Shown here: positions 1 through 8,300 of the stretch, one piece after another | How positions within the stretch are numbered: position 1 is the first letter of the stretch | How the letters are laid out: every line of letters begins with the position of its first letter | Assembly (NCBI GenBank): GCA_022414725.1 | Contig: CM039464.1 | Span: 35,723,079 to 35,787,078, forward strand | Direction: 5' to 3' | DNA: 64,000 bases | Origin: Microglena sp. YARC | Lineage: Eukaryota > Chlorophyta > Chlorophyceae > Chlamydomonadales > Chlamydomonadaceae | Notes under the pieces: generated by a model | What the model was told of the DNA's origin: nothing | Seen by the model: only the letters and a program-made list of their open reading frames with translations | Database searches by the model: none | Position numbers and translations under genes: made by a program

Positions 1-17
1 ATTCTTTGCATACCCTC

Positions 18-596
18 ATGATGTCTAATTCTTCTTCTTCATACGTTCGCCTCCCACCGAACCTCTCTCGCAACCTCCTATTCTATAGCAAGCACTGCCA
101 CATAAGTAGCATAGTGATAGGGGCCATTCGCAGGACCGACACGCGTTCGCGGTTCCTGTTCGTCTGTATTGACGGTCGGCAAGCGTCGATCCCATCGTGT
201 GTGGAGAGTGTTCCCATGATCATCACTAGTGACGCGGGTATTATACGCGGGGAGAATGACATCATCGACTTTGTCGCGTCCGCCAAGGACGCTGTGGTGG
301 AGCCTGTGGATTCCGATTTGATGACTGCGTCGGACCTCTCAAGGGAGTACGAGAGCATGTCTTTCCTGGACGATGGAGCGCACAACTCGCAGATGTCCAC
401 CAGCAGCTGTAGGTTTCTTTCTCTGGATGCGATTGATCCAGTGTAAGGGGGGTTCCCTGCGTTCTCCTCTTCACAGCAGCACTTGAGCGCCGCTGCATCG
501 TCGGTGGTTGGGAATGGGGGGGGGGACGTGATTGATAAGATGGTAAGGGAGAGAGATATCGAAGCAAAACAGTTTCAACAACAGTGCCAGTCATGA
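18..596 (+). CDS. Thioredoxin-fold protein with an in-frame TAA
   Basis: The frame opens at ATG 18 (a second ATG is at 21) and shows a thioredoxin-like pattern: a beta strand 'NLLFYSKHC', a CHIS tetrad in place of CxxC, a second strand ending 'FVCIDG', then a cis-Pro-like 'VPMII' and a Gly-containing turn 'IIRGEN'. Large DNA viruses often carry such small thiol-oxidoreductase-like proteins, thought to act in cytoplasmic disulfide formation or virion assembly. A TAA at 444-446 stops the frame after about 143 codons. The same frame then stays open to TGA 594-596, and its tail ('DVIDKMVRERDIEAKQFQQQ') is a charged helix of the kind that ends this viral family. I therefore annotate one gene interrupted by a nonsense codon, not two genes. 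A single substitution, readthrough or a base error are all possible. The family call rests on fold pattern only. Confidence 0.5.
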
Positions 597-666
597 GACA
601 CATAAAGACTTTGGAGTCTTAACTGTGTAAGGATCAAAACTTCTAAGGTTCGAATAACTTGAAAGA

Positions 667-1062
667 ATGTCTTCGTTGGTGTTGTTCAATTTGAAGACGG
701 CAGACTTCCTGTCGGATCTGGATGGGATTCTGTCCGACATGTACGACTACACCCTATTCAAGCAAGGGGTTACGTTGATGTCTTCCTTTGATGCTAGAGC
801 GCCGTATCGTTATTTCAACGAATACGTTATGATTCCATATGGGAAATACATCAAATCTCGCGACTACAAGTTTTTCTTAGAAACCCCGATCGAAGAAGAA
901 AACGTGGATAACATGGACTTCATGGACATGAAGTTCGACTTCAAGATCGTGGATATCATACGCTCCAGGTGGCAGACGCTCACACAAGCAGACAGGTCGG
1001 CCGTATGGGAACATCTAGGTCTGCTTCTTATTCTCTGCGAAAGGTGCATCAAGGAAGAATGA
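667..1062 (+). CDS. Small acidic hypothetical protein, 131 aa
   Basis: This is an intact frame from ATG 667 to TGA, 71 bases after the end of the thioredoxin-like gene and on the same strand. It has no signal peptide or membrane segment. The middle has a run of aromatic and charged residues ('YRYFNEYVMIPYGKYI'), then an acidic stretch, and the C-terminus is helical ('AVWEHLGLLLILCERCIKEE'). Small proteins with this 'FNEY...FFLE...' pattern are common among uncharacterised genes of algal and amoebal giant viruses, but I cannot assign a function. Codon use and the lack of interruptions support a real gene. Confidence 0.6.
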   Translation: MSSLVLFNLKTADFLSDLDGILSDMYDYTLFKQGVTLMSSFDARAPYRYFNEYVMIPYGKYIKSRDYKFFLETPIEEENVDNMDFMDMKFDFKIVDIIRSRWQTLTQADRSAVWEHLGLLLILCERCIKEE

Positions 1063-1151
1063 ATCTGCAGAAACGTTACAAAAACACGGCCGTGTGGGTC
1101 TCGCGTGTTGGATCATGTGCGGATGGCCCTCCGAGATGAAGGGACAAAGGT

Positions 1152-1340
1152 GTGATTGATGATACAGATGAAGAACTATTATGGTTATGTTTGACAACAA
1201 TCGCAGACAAAGTTCTCAAGCTTTCCAATCTCGCAACCTGCACACACTTGTACAGGTGCTTACGCTGTTTCTCTGTAGTTGTCGCAAAGTGCAAAGAGTG
1301 CAGCGCATTCAATGCATCTGCTCATAAGTCACGTAGGGTT
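1152..1340 (+). other. Possible short Cys-rich reading frame, uncertain
   Basis: In the 260-bp gap after the 131-aa gene, one plus-strand frame contains two CxxC pairs (in 'YRCLRCFSVVVAKCKECSAF'), which could be a zinc ribbon. It has no ATG in frame; the nearest ATGs (1120, 1137) are in other frames. It runs into the antisense gene at 1322. It could be a broken small gene or chance. Confidence 0.15.
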
Positions 1341-1783
1341 TGTATGTGGCGGTCAAGGAACATCAGCTTCTTCTTTTGCATCAAAGCCTTGTCAGCCTTC
1401 TGGAAGAACACTTCCAGAGATTTGACAGCCTCGGCTAAACGACGAGGACATGCGTTACGCAATCGGGGAATGCGGGATGGAAGGTGGTTCAAACACGTGT
1501 ACAAATGACCCCGCAAGCGAAGAGATGAAGAAGATGCATTTTTTATTACTTGATCTGTCGCATCGTTTTGATCATTCGATTTTTGATCATTCGATTTTTG
1601 ATCATTCGATTTTTGATCATTCGATTTTTCCTGGAAATCACGAGTGCTTGTAAAGAGGATCCATGCCGTTTCGATGATCATCAGCGTCGCTACTCTCTTG
1701 TCAGCAACGGGGCGGTGTATGTACCACACGGTAGCGAGCACGCTCAACACGGCAACTGTAACCGTTTTTGAAGTTATCATCAT
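1322..1783 (-). CDS. Membrane-anchored protein with KSNDQ repeats, 153 aa
   Basis: The frame starts at ATG 1783 (a second ATG follows directly) and ends in TGA. Residues about 5-22 form one hydrophobic segment, either a signal anchor or an uncleaved signal peptide. The middle carries four perfect copies of the pentapeptide KSNDQ, encoded by a 15-bp tandem repeat. The C-terminal half is basic and helical, with an Arg/Leu-rich patch and a Lys cluster. It lies 16 bp downstream of the next minus-strand gene, which has the same plan (N-terminal hydrophobic segment, then tandem hydrophilic repeats), so the two may be paralogous or co-transcribed. Function unknown. Confidence 0.6.
   Translation of the reverse strand: MMITSKTVTVAVLSVLATVWYIHRPVADKRVATLMIIETAWILFTSTRDFQEKSNDQKSNDQKSNDQKSNDQNDATDQVIKNASSSSLRLRGHLYTCLNHLPSRIPRLRNACPRRLAEAVKSLEVFFQKADKALMQKKKLMFLDRHIQTLRDL
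1570..1629. repeat. 15-bp tandem repeat, four copies
   Basis: Four identical head-to-tail copies of 'gatcattcgattttt' lie inside the 153-aa minus-strand gene and encode the KSNDQ pentads. Because the unit is a multiple of 3, copy-number change would keep the frame. Confidence 0.9.
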
Positions 1784-1799
1784 ATTTGTTTCTGTTCAC

Positions 1800-2408
1800 T
1801 CATGATTTATATTCGCTTTCTCGCACATGCGAAGACTCGCACTTACGAATCGTCGAACATGCAAGCGCAACCTCCTCCATCTGCCTTTTCTGGATTAGAG
1901 AGGACACCCAATCGTTTTTCTTTCTGAATTTTTTGCTTCGTTCACGCATCTCATTGAACATGGCCGGTAAGCGATCGAAGTCTCTGTCGGTGAGATCGGA
2001 AGACGCATGCTCGTCAAAAGCGACCACACCGTACTCAGATTTTGAGGATAGTCGGACGTCTGAGGAATCCAACACATTCTCCTCGTCAAACCCCTCCGTT
2101 ATCGCACTTGATTTCTCTGAAGATTCCTTAGTAGATTTCTCTGAAGATTCCTTAGTAGATTTCTCTGAAGATTCCTTAGTAGATTTCTCGGAAGAACCAT
2201 TGGAACCATTGATAGATTCCTTGTCCACCAAAGTCATGGTGTGGAACCATGATAGGATGGATCTCATGATCGAATTCAATTTATGAATCACCAGGTTAGG
2301 CACGGTGGATAATTCATTCGATTTTCGAAATAGGTCAGTGTGAAGGCCCGCGATCACTAAGGCATGGAGCATGACGAAGAGGATACGCACAAGAACTGTC
2401 TTAATCAT
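1800..2408 (-). CDS. Secreted or membrane protein with EKSTKESS repeats, about 202 aa
   Basis: The first in-frame ATG is at 2408; an upstream GTG at 2423 would add five residues. The N-terminus is a hydrophobic signal-like segment ('TVLVRILFVMLHALVIAGL'). The middle has three and a half copies of an 8-residue repeat EKSTKESS, and the C-terminus is charged ('MRERSKKFRKKNDW'). It ends in TGA just before the ATG of the KSNDQ gene, in a close tandem on the minus strand. The layout suggests a surface or virion membrane protein with a variable stalk, but no family is recognised. Confidence 0.6.
   Translation of the reverse strand: MIKTVLVRILFVMLHALVIAGLHTDLFRKSNELSTVPNLVIHKLNSIMRSILSWFHTMTLVDKESINGSNGSSEKSTKESSEKSTKESSEKSTKESSEKSSAITEGFDEENVLDSSDVRLSSKSEYGVVAFDEHASSDLTDRDFDRLPAMFNEMRERSKKFRKKNDWVSSLIQKRQMEEVALACSTIRKCESSHVRESEYKS
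2110..2195. repeat. 24-bp tandem repeat, about 3.5 copies
   Basis: A 24-bp unit starting 'gatttctctgaagattcctt' is repeated three times exactly and then partly. It encodes the EKSTKESS octads of the overlapping minus-strand gene, and its length preserves the frame. Confidence 0.9.
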
Positions 2409-2552
2409 CACAGAATCGCGCACTCACACGGATGTATCTTTACATGTTCCTTTGAAAACTTTTTTGATTTTCAGGCCATTCTCTACACTCGACGGAACAT
2501 AAACAACAAGGCGTCGACAGACGCCCAGCAACAATAAACAATAAGGCGGCGA

Positions 2553-2625
2553 CAGATGTTCAGCAAAGAAACCGCCTTACATGACGAATTGCACGTCAAT
2601 AAACAAAGACACCGGGTTCTTTTGA
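2553..2625 (+). repeat. Dispersed repeat R, diverged copy
   Basis: About 70 bp resemble the R repeat at 62,405-62,510, with shared stretches such as 'aaagaaacc', 'catgacg' and 'caaagac'. It lies in the 235-bp gap between the EKSTKESS gene and TFIIS. The same gap also holds a short direct duplication of a 'caataaacaa..aaggcg' string at about 2,498-2,552. No gene is seen in the gap. Confidence 0.5.
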
Positions 2626-2643
2626 TACCCAGTTATACAACAA

Positions 2644-3285
2644 CTACCCTATGCGCCATCGATTGCCGCAGCCATGGCACGTCACGAAAATGGAAGCCGG
2701 CTCGTCGCACGACCGCGTCTGTACCTCCACGTAAGAGCACTGACGCTGCTTGCAGCGGGCGCACTTGAACTGGTCCGTCGTTGCGTTAGGACGAGCGTTC
2801 ATGATGTACTGATCACGCTCACGTGAGCGGAGAATGATGTCGTTCCAGAGAAGAGGTAAGGCGTCCTCAGCACGCAGAAAAGGAATGTCGCGCGGACGGA
2901 GATGCGGTGAGACAACGGAACCAGTCTTGTTGTTGTCCGGATTGTTATCGACCAAAAACGAAAGTCTCTGAGAGAGCGCGTGGTTTTCCACGTAGCACGA
3001 AGAGTCGATGTTGGAGAGTACGAACCGGAGCACAGAACAGTACACAGAAATAAACAACGGGTTGCTCCAACTTCGCGTAACGTTCAAAGAATCGCACTTC
3101 TCCAATGTTCGGTTAAAGACAGCCGTCTCCATCTCGCGAATATACTTGTTGTCCACACAATCACGGGATGCTACAATTGTCATTACGTCGTGAAGGTAAG
3201 TACGAGCCTGGTCACGTAGAGAGTGCCATTGTTTCTGGCTTTCAAGAGACTGTACTTGCACATCCTCCATCTTTCTCGATGACAT
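2644..3285 (-). CDS. Transcription elongation factor TFIIS-like protein
   Basis: This 213-residue frame runs from ATG 3285 to TAG. The C-terminal zinc ribbon is clear: Cys175-x2-Cys178 and Cys203-x2-Cys206 with a Trp near the end, as in TFIIS/RPB9 ribbons. The hairpin that reaches the polymerase active site reads TRSCDEP (190-196), the family TRSADEP with Ala replaced by Cys; the catalytic Asp-Glu pair is intact. The upstream helical part resembles the TFIIS central domain, and the length matches viral TFIIS proteins that lack the eukaryotic N-terminal domain. The protein stimulates RNA cleavage by stalled RNA polymerase, here presumably a virus-encoded enzyme in a cytoplasmic or nuclear factory. 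It is one of the better markers of nucleocytoplasmic large DNA virus origin. Confidence 0.88.
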   Translation of the reverse strand: MSSRKMEDVQVQSLESQKQWHSLRDQARTYLHDVMTIVASRDCVDNKYIREMETAVFNRTLEKCDSLNVTRSWSNPLFISVYCSVLRFVLSNIDSSCYVENHALSQRLSFLVDNNPDNNKTGSVVSPHLRPRDIPFLRAEDALPLLWNDIILRSRERDQYIMNARPNATTDQFKCARCKQRQCSYVEVQTRSCDEPASIFVTCHGCGNRWRIG

Positions 3286-3324
3286 ACATTTTGCATACTT
3301 GCGACAAACGTTTACACTATTTAT

Positions 3325-3996
3325 TCAATGAACATGGGCATTTGTTGACCATGCCCTAACCTTTGTCATTGTCTTGTCCAATTCCGCGGTGTACAAGTCG
3401 CCCATTACGAGTGTGAGAAGAAACTGGTCGTCCATTGTTTGCGTTTGCGTGAGAGGAAGCATCAGAATACACCAGAAGAGCCGCAGGTCCCGAACCGCCA
3501 TAAGCAAAAGAGACATGCGATAACTCCCCGAGCACTTGATCATGCGCACAAGCATGCCGGCACGCAGAGACAATTGCGGGTCTATGATGGTGTGTCTGAA
3601 GAAAGACGTCACGTCCACTTTTACGTTTTCAGAGAAACGAGTTGATAGGGAGGCGAATAAGATGCGGTTGTGAGAGGGGCCGGAGATGAATTTGTGATCA
3701 CAACACATATTATCGGAATGAGATTTGTTGTTGTTGTTGACATACCTAGATATCGAGAGCTCCTCCTGAGAGTAGTTGTTGGTTCTACAAATTAGGTTCT
3801 TATAGGGCGCTCGATCAGTAGACGAAACAAAAGACAGGGGACCGATCCATTTGACATGTAGTATCATTGCCATAAAGTATCGGATGAACATTGAAGCTCT
3901 GACGAAATAATAGCAGATGTCTATCTTCGTGTGCATGCACACATTAAAACGACACTCGGGATTGTCGCATGGACATTCAAACTTACGGAAGAACAT
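3325..3996 (-). CDS. Cys-rich N-terminal hypothetical protein, 223 aa
   Basis: The frame starts at ATG 3996 after an AT-rich leader and ends in TGA, 39 bp downstream of the TFIIS start on the same strand. The N-terminus has clustered Cys and His ('CPCDNPECRFNVCMH') that could bind a metal. It is followed by hydrophobic stretches, an Asn/Ser-rich linker and a further hydrophobic region ('MSLLLMAVRDLRLFWCILML'). It may be membrane associated. No family recognised. Confidence 0.55.
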   Translation of the reverse strand: MFFRKFECPCDNPECRFNVCMHTKIDICYYFVRASMFIRYFMAMILHVKWIGPLSFVSSTDRAPYKNLICRTNNYSQEELSISRYVNNNNKSHSDNMCCDHKFISGPSHNRILFASLSTRFSENVKVDVTSFFRHTIIDPQLSLRAGMLVRMIKCSGSYRMSLLLMAVRDLRLFWCILMLPLTQTQTMDDQFLLTLVMGDLYTAELDKTMTKVRAWSTNAHVH

Positions 3997-4084
3997 TTTC
4001 GAAAACCTTTATTTTAATGAGGTAAGCTGTGTAGAGGAATGAACGCATAAAACTTTATAGGGACATTTGATACAGTCAACGGAA

Positions 4085-4222
4085 TACTAAAATGAAACCG
4101 CTTCGTGAAGGACCAGCCGCACTTAAGCGATCGCCTCTTCCCCGGTACCATGACTCAAAAGAACACGGGGTCTTTGTTGATGTGCAATGCGTCATGTTCA
4201 TTTTACTGTTCATCTGATTGTA
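4085..4222 (-). repeat. Dispersed repeat R, inverted copy with transposon-like ends
   Basis: The 372-bp gap 3,997-4,368 holds a reverse-complement copy of the R repeat of 62,355-62,515. The shared core covers the equivalents of 'aagaggcgatcgcttaagtg' and 'gacgcattgcacatcaac'. One edge reads 'taaaatgaaaccgcttcg', like the GCGGTTTCATTTTA end of repeat H, and the other edge reads 'tcattttactgttcatctg', like the TACAGTCGG-type end at 62,351. The block may be a small non-autonomous element. I see no gene here. Confidence 0.6.
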
Positions 4223-4368
4223 AAAGTTGACCAACTGCGTGGTGTCTCCGACTGTACCGTGTTTCACATGAACATGATTTCCCCATCCACAATCAAGCGC
4301 GCAGCCCTCCTCGGCTGTACTGCGGATAGCGCCCCAAAAAATATATAACAATAAAATTTAAAAAATAC

Positions 4369-4602
4369 ATGGAACCGTATAATTTTTTTCAAAAACAAAT
4401 AAATACCGACCAGCCTGGTAGAATTATCGCCGTATTTATCATATCCCCAATTCTTTTATACATATCTCATAAATATAAGGACTGGTTTATTTTCATCTTT
4501 TCCATAATTTTATTTTCATGGGATCTATATTGGTTGGTTTGTGAACCTCCAAAAAAATGCAACAACAACAAAATGCTACTGACTCCCGTCACCGCATCAT
4601 AA
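4369..4602 (+). CDS. Small membrane protein, 77 aa
   Basis: The frame runs from ATG 4369 to TAA, preceded by a strongly AT-rich leader. There are two hydrophobic helices (about residues 18-33 and 40-58) separated by 'HKYKD', and the second ends 'WDLYWLVCEPPKKC'. Short two-helix proteins with a 'DLYWL..PPK' end recur in algal and mimivirus-like genomes and are probably virion or internal-membrane proteins. Function unknown; the family resemblance comes from pattern memory and was not searched. Confidence 0.6.
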   Translation: MEPYNFFQKQINTDQPGRIIAVFIISPILLYISHKYKDWFIFIFSIILFSWDLYWLVCEPPKKCNNNKMLLTPVTAS

Positions 4603-4744
4603 GGGATCGGGAACAACAACGCAGTCAGGGACGATCACCCCGGAAACAAGTACTGCCCTCCGTCGCCACTCATGCTTTCAGCAACGAGTGTAAGTGTACA
4701 CCACAGGATAATGTACAAAATGAAGTACAAAACATTTAAAACAA

Positions 4745-5728
4745 TCACCTGGTATTCGGAAGTTGGAACGAATAGTTGTGTCCACCAGTTGTGTCCGACG
4801 GATTGTTGGGAAAGATAGTATGTGTGCTGGCGCCCGTCACAGATGTAGACATCTCACCAGGAGTCGTGGAATGCATGTTGACACCATTAAACGTACCAGG
4901 TTGCATAGAAGATATAACAGGCGCCTCTATGATACCGCCAAATGCGACGCACGTCGTAGAACATGCCCCAGAATCAGTCTCATTACCACCACGCTGTTTT
5001 CTATACTTCGACATCGATAATAGACCACCATGTTTATTACTAGTTTTAGAACCGGTTGTCGTCAAAGCCGAAAAAGCATTCAGGAAGGCCATGTTAGATG
5101 ATGGAGCTTGTTGGATGGTACGGGACTTTGGCGAAGAACGTTTCTTTGTAGACTTAGTAGTAGAAGTAGTACTCGTAGTAGCAGGAGACGATAACGTAAG
5201 CATCTTGTACGTTGTTGTTGCGGGCTTTGTCTTAGGTGGCGGATTACTCATTTTTTCTGAAACGCTTTTCTTACCATTGTTTTTCGTGACAGTGATTACA
5301 GAGGATGTGTGTGGAATGTACTGTTCGCGACGCGTCGAAGAAGAACGAAATGTGCCTTCATTATAACGTTCCGTTGTTGTCTTCGCACCAGTTGTTTTGA
5401 TTGTAGTCGCAGTCTTACTCTTGCTTAAACCAACATCTGGTTTCTTCGCAGATTTTTTTACAGGCGGTTTGTTAGGGGATGCAACTGACTTTATAGTCAC
5501 AATTTTGGTGGTCGTTTTAAGGTTATTGGTAGTGTTGCTATTGCTATTGCTATTGCTATTGCTATTGCTATTGCTATTGCTATTGCTATTGCTATTGCTA
5601 TTGCTATTGCTATTGCTATTGCTATTGCCTGCTATTGCTATTGTTGTTGGTCCTTTCTTTATTACAAGAGTATCAGCACCTTGTGTTGATGTCGAAGTTG
5701 ATGTTGATGTTGATGATGGTCTCCGCAT
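4745..5728 (-). CDS. Low-complexity Ser/Thr/Asn-rich protein, 327 aa
   Basis: The frame runs from ATG 5728 to TGA. It opens with a Ser-Thr repeat, then a long Ser-Asn dipeptide run encoded by a 6-bp microsatellite, then Lys/Thr/Ser-rich sequence, with a more ordered C-terminal 100 residues containing two Cys. There is no signal peptide or membrane helix. The composition suggests a disordered linker or virion-associated protein. Leucine-rich frames on the plus strand over the same DNA are shadows of the microsatellite. Function unknown. Confidence 0.55.
   Translation of the reverse strand: MRRPSSTSTSTSTSTQGADTLVIKKGPTTIAIAGNSNSNSNSNSNSNSNSNSNSNSNSNSNSNSNTTNNLKTTTKIVTIKSVASPNKPPVKKSAKKPDVGLSKSKTATTIKTTGAKTTTERYNEGTFRSSSTRREQYIPHTSSVITVTKNNGKKSVSEKMSNPPPKTKPATTTYKMLTLSSPATTSTTSTTKSTKKRSSPKSRTIQQAPSSNMAFLNAFSALTTTGSKTSNKHGGLLSMSKYRKQRGGNETDSGACSTTCVAFGGIIEAPVISSMQPGTFNGVNMHSTTPGEMSTSVTGASTHTIFPNNPSDTTGGHNYSFQLPNTR
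5534..5640. repeat. TTGCTA hexanucleotide microsatellite
   Basis: About fifteen tandem copies of 'ttgcta' with one break near 5,627. On the minus strand they encode the (Ser-Asn)n tract of the 327-aa protein, so copy-number change does not shift the frame. Confidence 0.9.
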
Positions 5729-5837
5729 TAGGCAATTGTACTGGACGTTTGTTGCATACTGTTGGGGCGATTTTTTTGTGGTCCTCAGTGGGGAACAATA
5801 AAATGAAACATGATATTACGCTTACCACCACCACACC

Positions 5838-6614
5838 ATGTCATCTTTACAGACTGTGCTAGCGGCAGCGATGTTGATCTTTGCACTAGCTTATTGTTGC
5901 ATAGTGTATTGTTGTTGTCGTTACAAAGAAAGGTTCTCTACACCCAGTTCGCGTCAGGAAGAGGAGACAATATACAAAGAACTCTCAAGGAGGCTCCTAC
6001 CCCCCGCGTGCGTGGACCGCGAGTTCTGTTCGTCTCTAATGGAGGATGTGAGAGCGATCAACGACCCCCAGTCAAACTCGTCTTCTTTTGCGAAACAATG
6101 GCAGCTGGCAATTCGACCAGTGGAGATAAGTGCCTCTTCATACTTGGCGCCAGACAGTTCCAGTGTTCTTGGCTCGCGTCCGTGGATCGCGCACCCAGTC
6201 TCATCAGACGCATACATGTACCCAGACATAGTAGCCGCTCTGAGGGCCATCGTTTCGGAGGCGTTCAATGATAATAATACCGGTAGCAATAACGAGCGAC
6301 CGCATCTCATACGCGCCACGATAGAGAGTCGCTGGTCTTCTCCGTGTAGTGGAGCAGAGGAGGAGGAGGACGCACCATGTCCGGGTGGTCGCCGGGACAT
6401 ATGGCGCGCGTTTGCATGCTTCTCTTCTTTACCAGATCAGTCAAGGCAGACAGTGACAGGGCGGTGTTTGTCCGTTCACATGCCAGAAGAGGAGAATAGA
6501 GGAGGGTCTTCTCGTGCATTCCGTCCTCTATTCATAAAGGTGGCAGGGGACCTCCCGGGAGACGTTCTCTTCATGGTCGGTTCTTCAAATCGCGCAGACT
6601 CCAGTCACGCATGA
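5838..6614 (+). CDS. Membrane-anchored hypothetical protein, 258 aa
   Basis: The frame runs from ATG 5838 to TGA. Residues about 5-27 form one transmembrane helix ending in a Cys cluster ('YCCIVYCCCRYK'), a common acylation-prone context. The rest is hydrophilic with an acidic run and Asn/Ser-rich linkers. Upstream is the motif 'ggaacaataaaatgaaac', also found at transposon-like ends elsewhere in the window. Its 3' end overlaps the convergent gene on the minus strand by 44 bp. Function unknown. Confidence 0.5.
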   Translation: MSSLQTVLAAAMLIFALAYCCIVYCCCRYKERFSTPSSRQEEETIYKELSRRLLPPACVDREFCSSLMEDVRAINDPQSNSSSFAKQWQLAIRPVEISASSYLAPDSSSVLGSRPWIAHPVSSDAYMYPDIVAALRAIVSEAFNDNNTGSNNERPHLIRATIESRWSSPCSGAEEEEDAPCPGGRRDIWRAFACFSSLPDQSRQTVTGRCLSVHMPEEENRGGSSRAFRPLFIKVAGDLPGDVLFMVGSSNRADSSHA

Positions 6615-7035
6615 CAATTTGTAGCATCACTTCGTCCTTGCTTGGCTGGAGGTGCGTGAGTTGTACAGTGACCGTGCAGTGCTGCGCGTCTTTAGAGCAT
6701 TGCGGCTTGTTGGCAATGTCGCAAAGGGGGGCCGCGAGTATCACGATATCCAGACCCATTGTTGCAGCCATGTATTCGGCGACATTCAGAGGGACATGAT
6801 CCGAATGCAAGGCGAGTGATGGAGGGGGTAGCATGAGTTGGGGAAGAATGTGGGGGTGGGGGAAGTCCCTATTATGTTTTAGACGCCGTGTAGAGATAAG
6901 CTCTTGTGTGACGAAGTCGTTGATGGATACCAAAAGGGCGGCGCGCTCTGGGTGGTTATCGACGTCATTCGTCTTCCTTGCGATCGAACGGAGTGGCAGC
7001 GCAGTGAGGTACATTTTTCGTCGACTTCTTGGCAT
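6571..7035 (-). CDS. Hypothetical protein, 154 aa
   Basis: The first in-frame ATG is 7035 (a TTG at 7065 lies further up); the frame ends in TGA. The N-terminus is basic, the middle is Pro/His-rich ('HPHILPQLMLPPPSL'), and the C-terminal half looks like an alpha/beta domain ('GLDIVILAAPLCDIAN'). It is convergent with the 258-aa gene, and the two frames overlap at their 3' ends. The compact arrangement is typical of large DNA viruses. No family recognised. Confidence 0.45.
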   Translation of the reverse strand: MPRSRRKMYLTALPLRSIARKTNDVDNHPERAALLVSINDFVTQELISTRRLKHNRDFPHPHILPQLMLPPPSLALHSDHVPLNVAEYMAATMGLDIVILAAPLCDIANKPQCSKDAQHCTVTVQLTHLQPSKDEVMLQIVMRDWSLRDLKNRP

Positions 7036-7245
7036 CTTCTGCGCAACGAGACCGTGTCTTGACAAAAAAAATAGACACGTGGGTCAGATGGTCAGGGGTA
7101 CACAACGGTACAGTTCGGTAATTGAAAATGGGTATCATGGTGACTTCGATTTGATTCATTTGACAATTTTACTTTACATTGGGTTGGGGGTGGTACAAAT
7201 CTTCGGAAAATACATGTACGTAAAAATAAGTGAAAATACTCAAAA

Positions 7246-8112
7246 ATGTCCACTCTTCCGACTGCAACCTTATTAGCATCAAACATTGGTAGTAGATTGT
7301 CGTCGCTTATGACCATGCGCTCCGTAATCATGGGTGTAGTGGCTATCGTGTACATAGTTGCATCGCACTTCGTCGCAAAGACCGTAGCCTACGTCGTATC
7401 CAGGGTCTCTAAAAAGAAAGACACACCAGAGAGCCTCAAGCGGTCTACTGCTATACATGTTATGAAGAGCTTCATGTATTGGATCATAATGTGCATTGCC
7501 ATAACGATCCTATTTGTGTCCATTGGAATAGAGGGTGCAGCAGTGATCACCATCCTAGGGGCAGTGCTACTGGCAATAGGGATTGGAATGCAAGGGACGT
7601 TGAGCGACCTGTCTGCAGGGATCATGCTGATGATGTCGAACGCTTTCAGTATGGGTAACTACATAGAAGTCTTTGACGATTCACGCGACGGCGTAAACGG
7701 AACGGTACAAAAATTCAATATACTTTACACCACCTTGTTGGATGACGATTCTGGGGTATCATTTATCGTTCCTAACAGGGTCCTGTACGGCAGTGCGTTG
7801 AAAAATCACTCCACCTCCAAAACACCCATCGTTGTCGACGTGGTCACCATCTCCAATAAGAACGTCTCCATTGCAAACGCACTTGAAAACCTGAGGGTTG
7901 ACGTGCAGAAACACGCATAAGTGCTCAAAGAGCCGAAGGTCACCACCAACGTTTCCGAGGTCACGGCTAAGGGTACAAACATCGAAGTGCGCTACCCTCT
8001 GTCCGCTGATGATTACTACACAGTTGGAACACAAAATGTCCAAAATATCATTAAGACACTCATTAGAGAGTCTCTCATAAATTCAGGAGTGAAACTGATC
8101 GTTAGGGCTTGA
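7246..8112 (+). CDS. MscS-type mechanosensitive channel, interrupted by in-frame TAA
   Basis: ATG 7246 follows an AT-rich leader. Two or three hydrophobic helices are followed by the MscS pore helix and beta domain: a Gly/Ala-rich helix ('LLAIGIGMQGTLSDLSAGIM'), a 'GNYIEV' strand, then a GTV strand and 'VPNRVLYG'. These match the pore and Sm-like domain of small prokaryotic-type MscS channels, which open under membrane tension. A TAA at 7918-7920 ends the frame after 224 codons. The same frame then stays open for 63 codons to TGA 8110-8112 and encodes a plausible C-terminal alpha/beta domain ('EVRYPLSADDYY'). The gene is therefore split by one nonsense codon. The truncated product would keep the pore but lose most of the cytoplasmic cage. 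Confidence 0.8.
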
Positions 8113-8120
8113 AACCCGTT

Positions 8121-8152
8121 AATTGGGTGTTCCTACACTCCCGGCGGATTTT
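8121..8152 (+). repeat. Degenerate MITE/transposon terminal repeat
   Basis: The stretch starting 'aattgggtgttcctacactc' and running through 'ccggcggatttt' matches, with mismatches, the 30-bp terminal repeat of the perfect MITE at 51,051-51,206. It lies just before the transposase remnant and probably marks its left end. Confidence 0.55.
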
Positions 8153-8253
8153 GAGATCTGGACTGTCCTTGGCGGGTGCTGCTGTTCATGGCCACTTCTG
8201 GGTACCGACAAAATAGGATGGATATAAACCCGTCTCATCTGCAAAAAATCACC

Positions 8254-8290
8254 TACAGTCGGCGGAACAGTAAAATGAAACATATATCAG
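8254..8290 (+). repeat. TACAGTCGG-type Tc1-like transposon end
   Basis: 'tacagtcggcggaacagtaa' begins 47 bp before the transposase frame. The same start, TACAGTCGG or TACAGTCAG, recurs at 60,733, 60,894 and 62,351, and in reverse at about 30,390. TA followed by CAG is the usual start of Tc1/mariner inverted repeats. Confidence 0.5.
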
Positions 8291-8300
8291 ATGGAAATAA

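Noticed and set aside
5397..5801. Leucine-rich plus-strand frame over the TTGCTA microsatellite
   Set aside because: It is a shadow of the Ser-Asn repeat in the minus-strand gene and has no start context or non-repetitive domain.
444..7920. Reassignment of TAA (and TAG) as a sense codon
   Set aside because: TFIIS ends properly at TAG, and polB, Fanzor and the 77-aa gene end at TAA. The long helicase, methyltransferase and MscS frames contain no internal TAA or TAG, so a changed genetic code is not supported.
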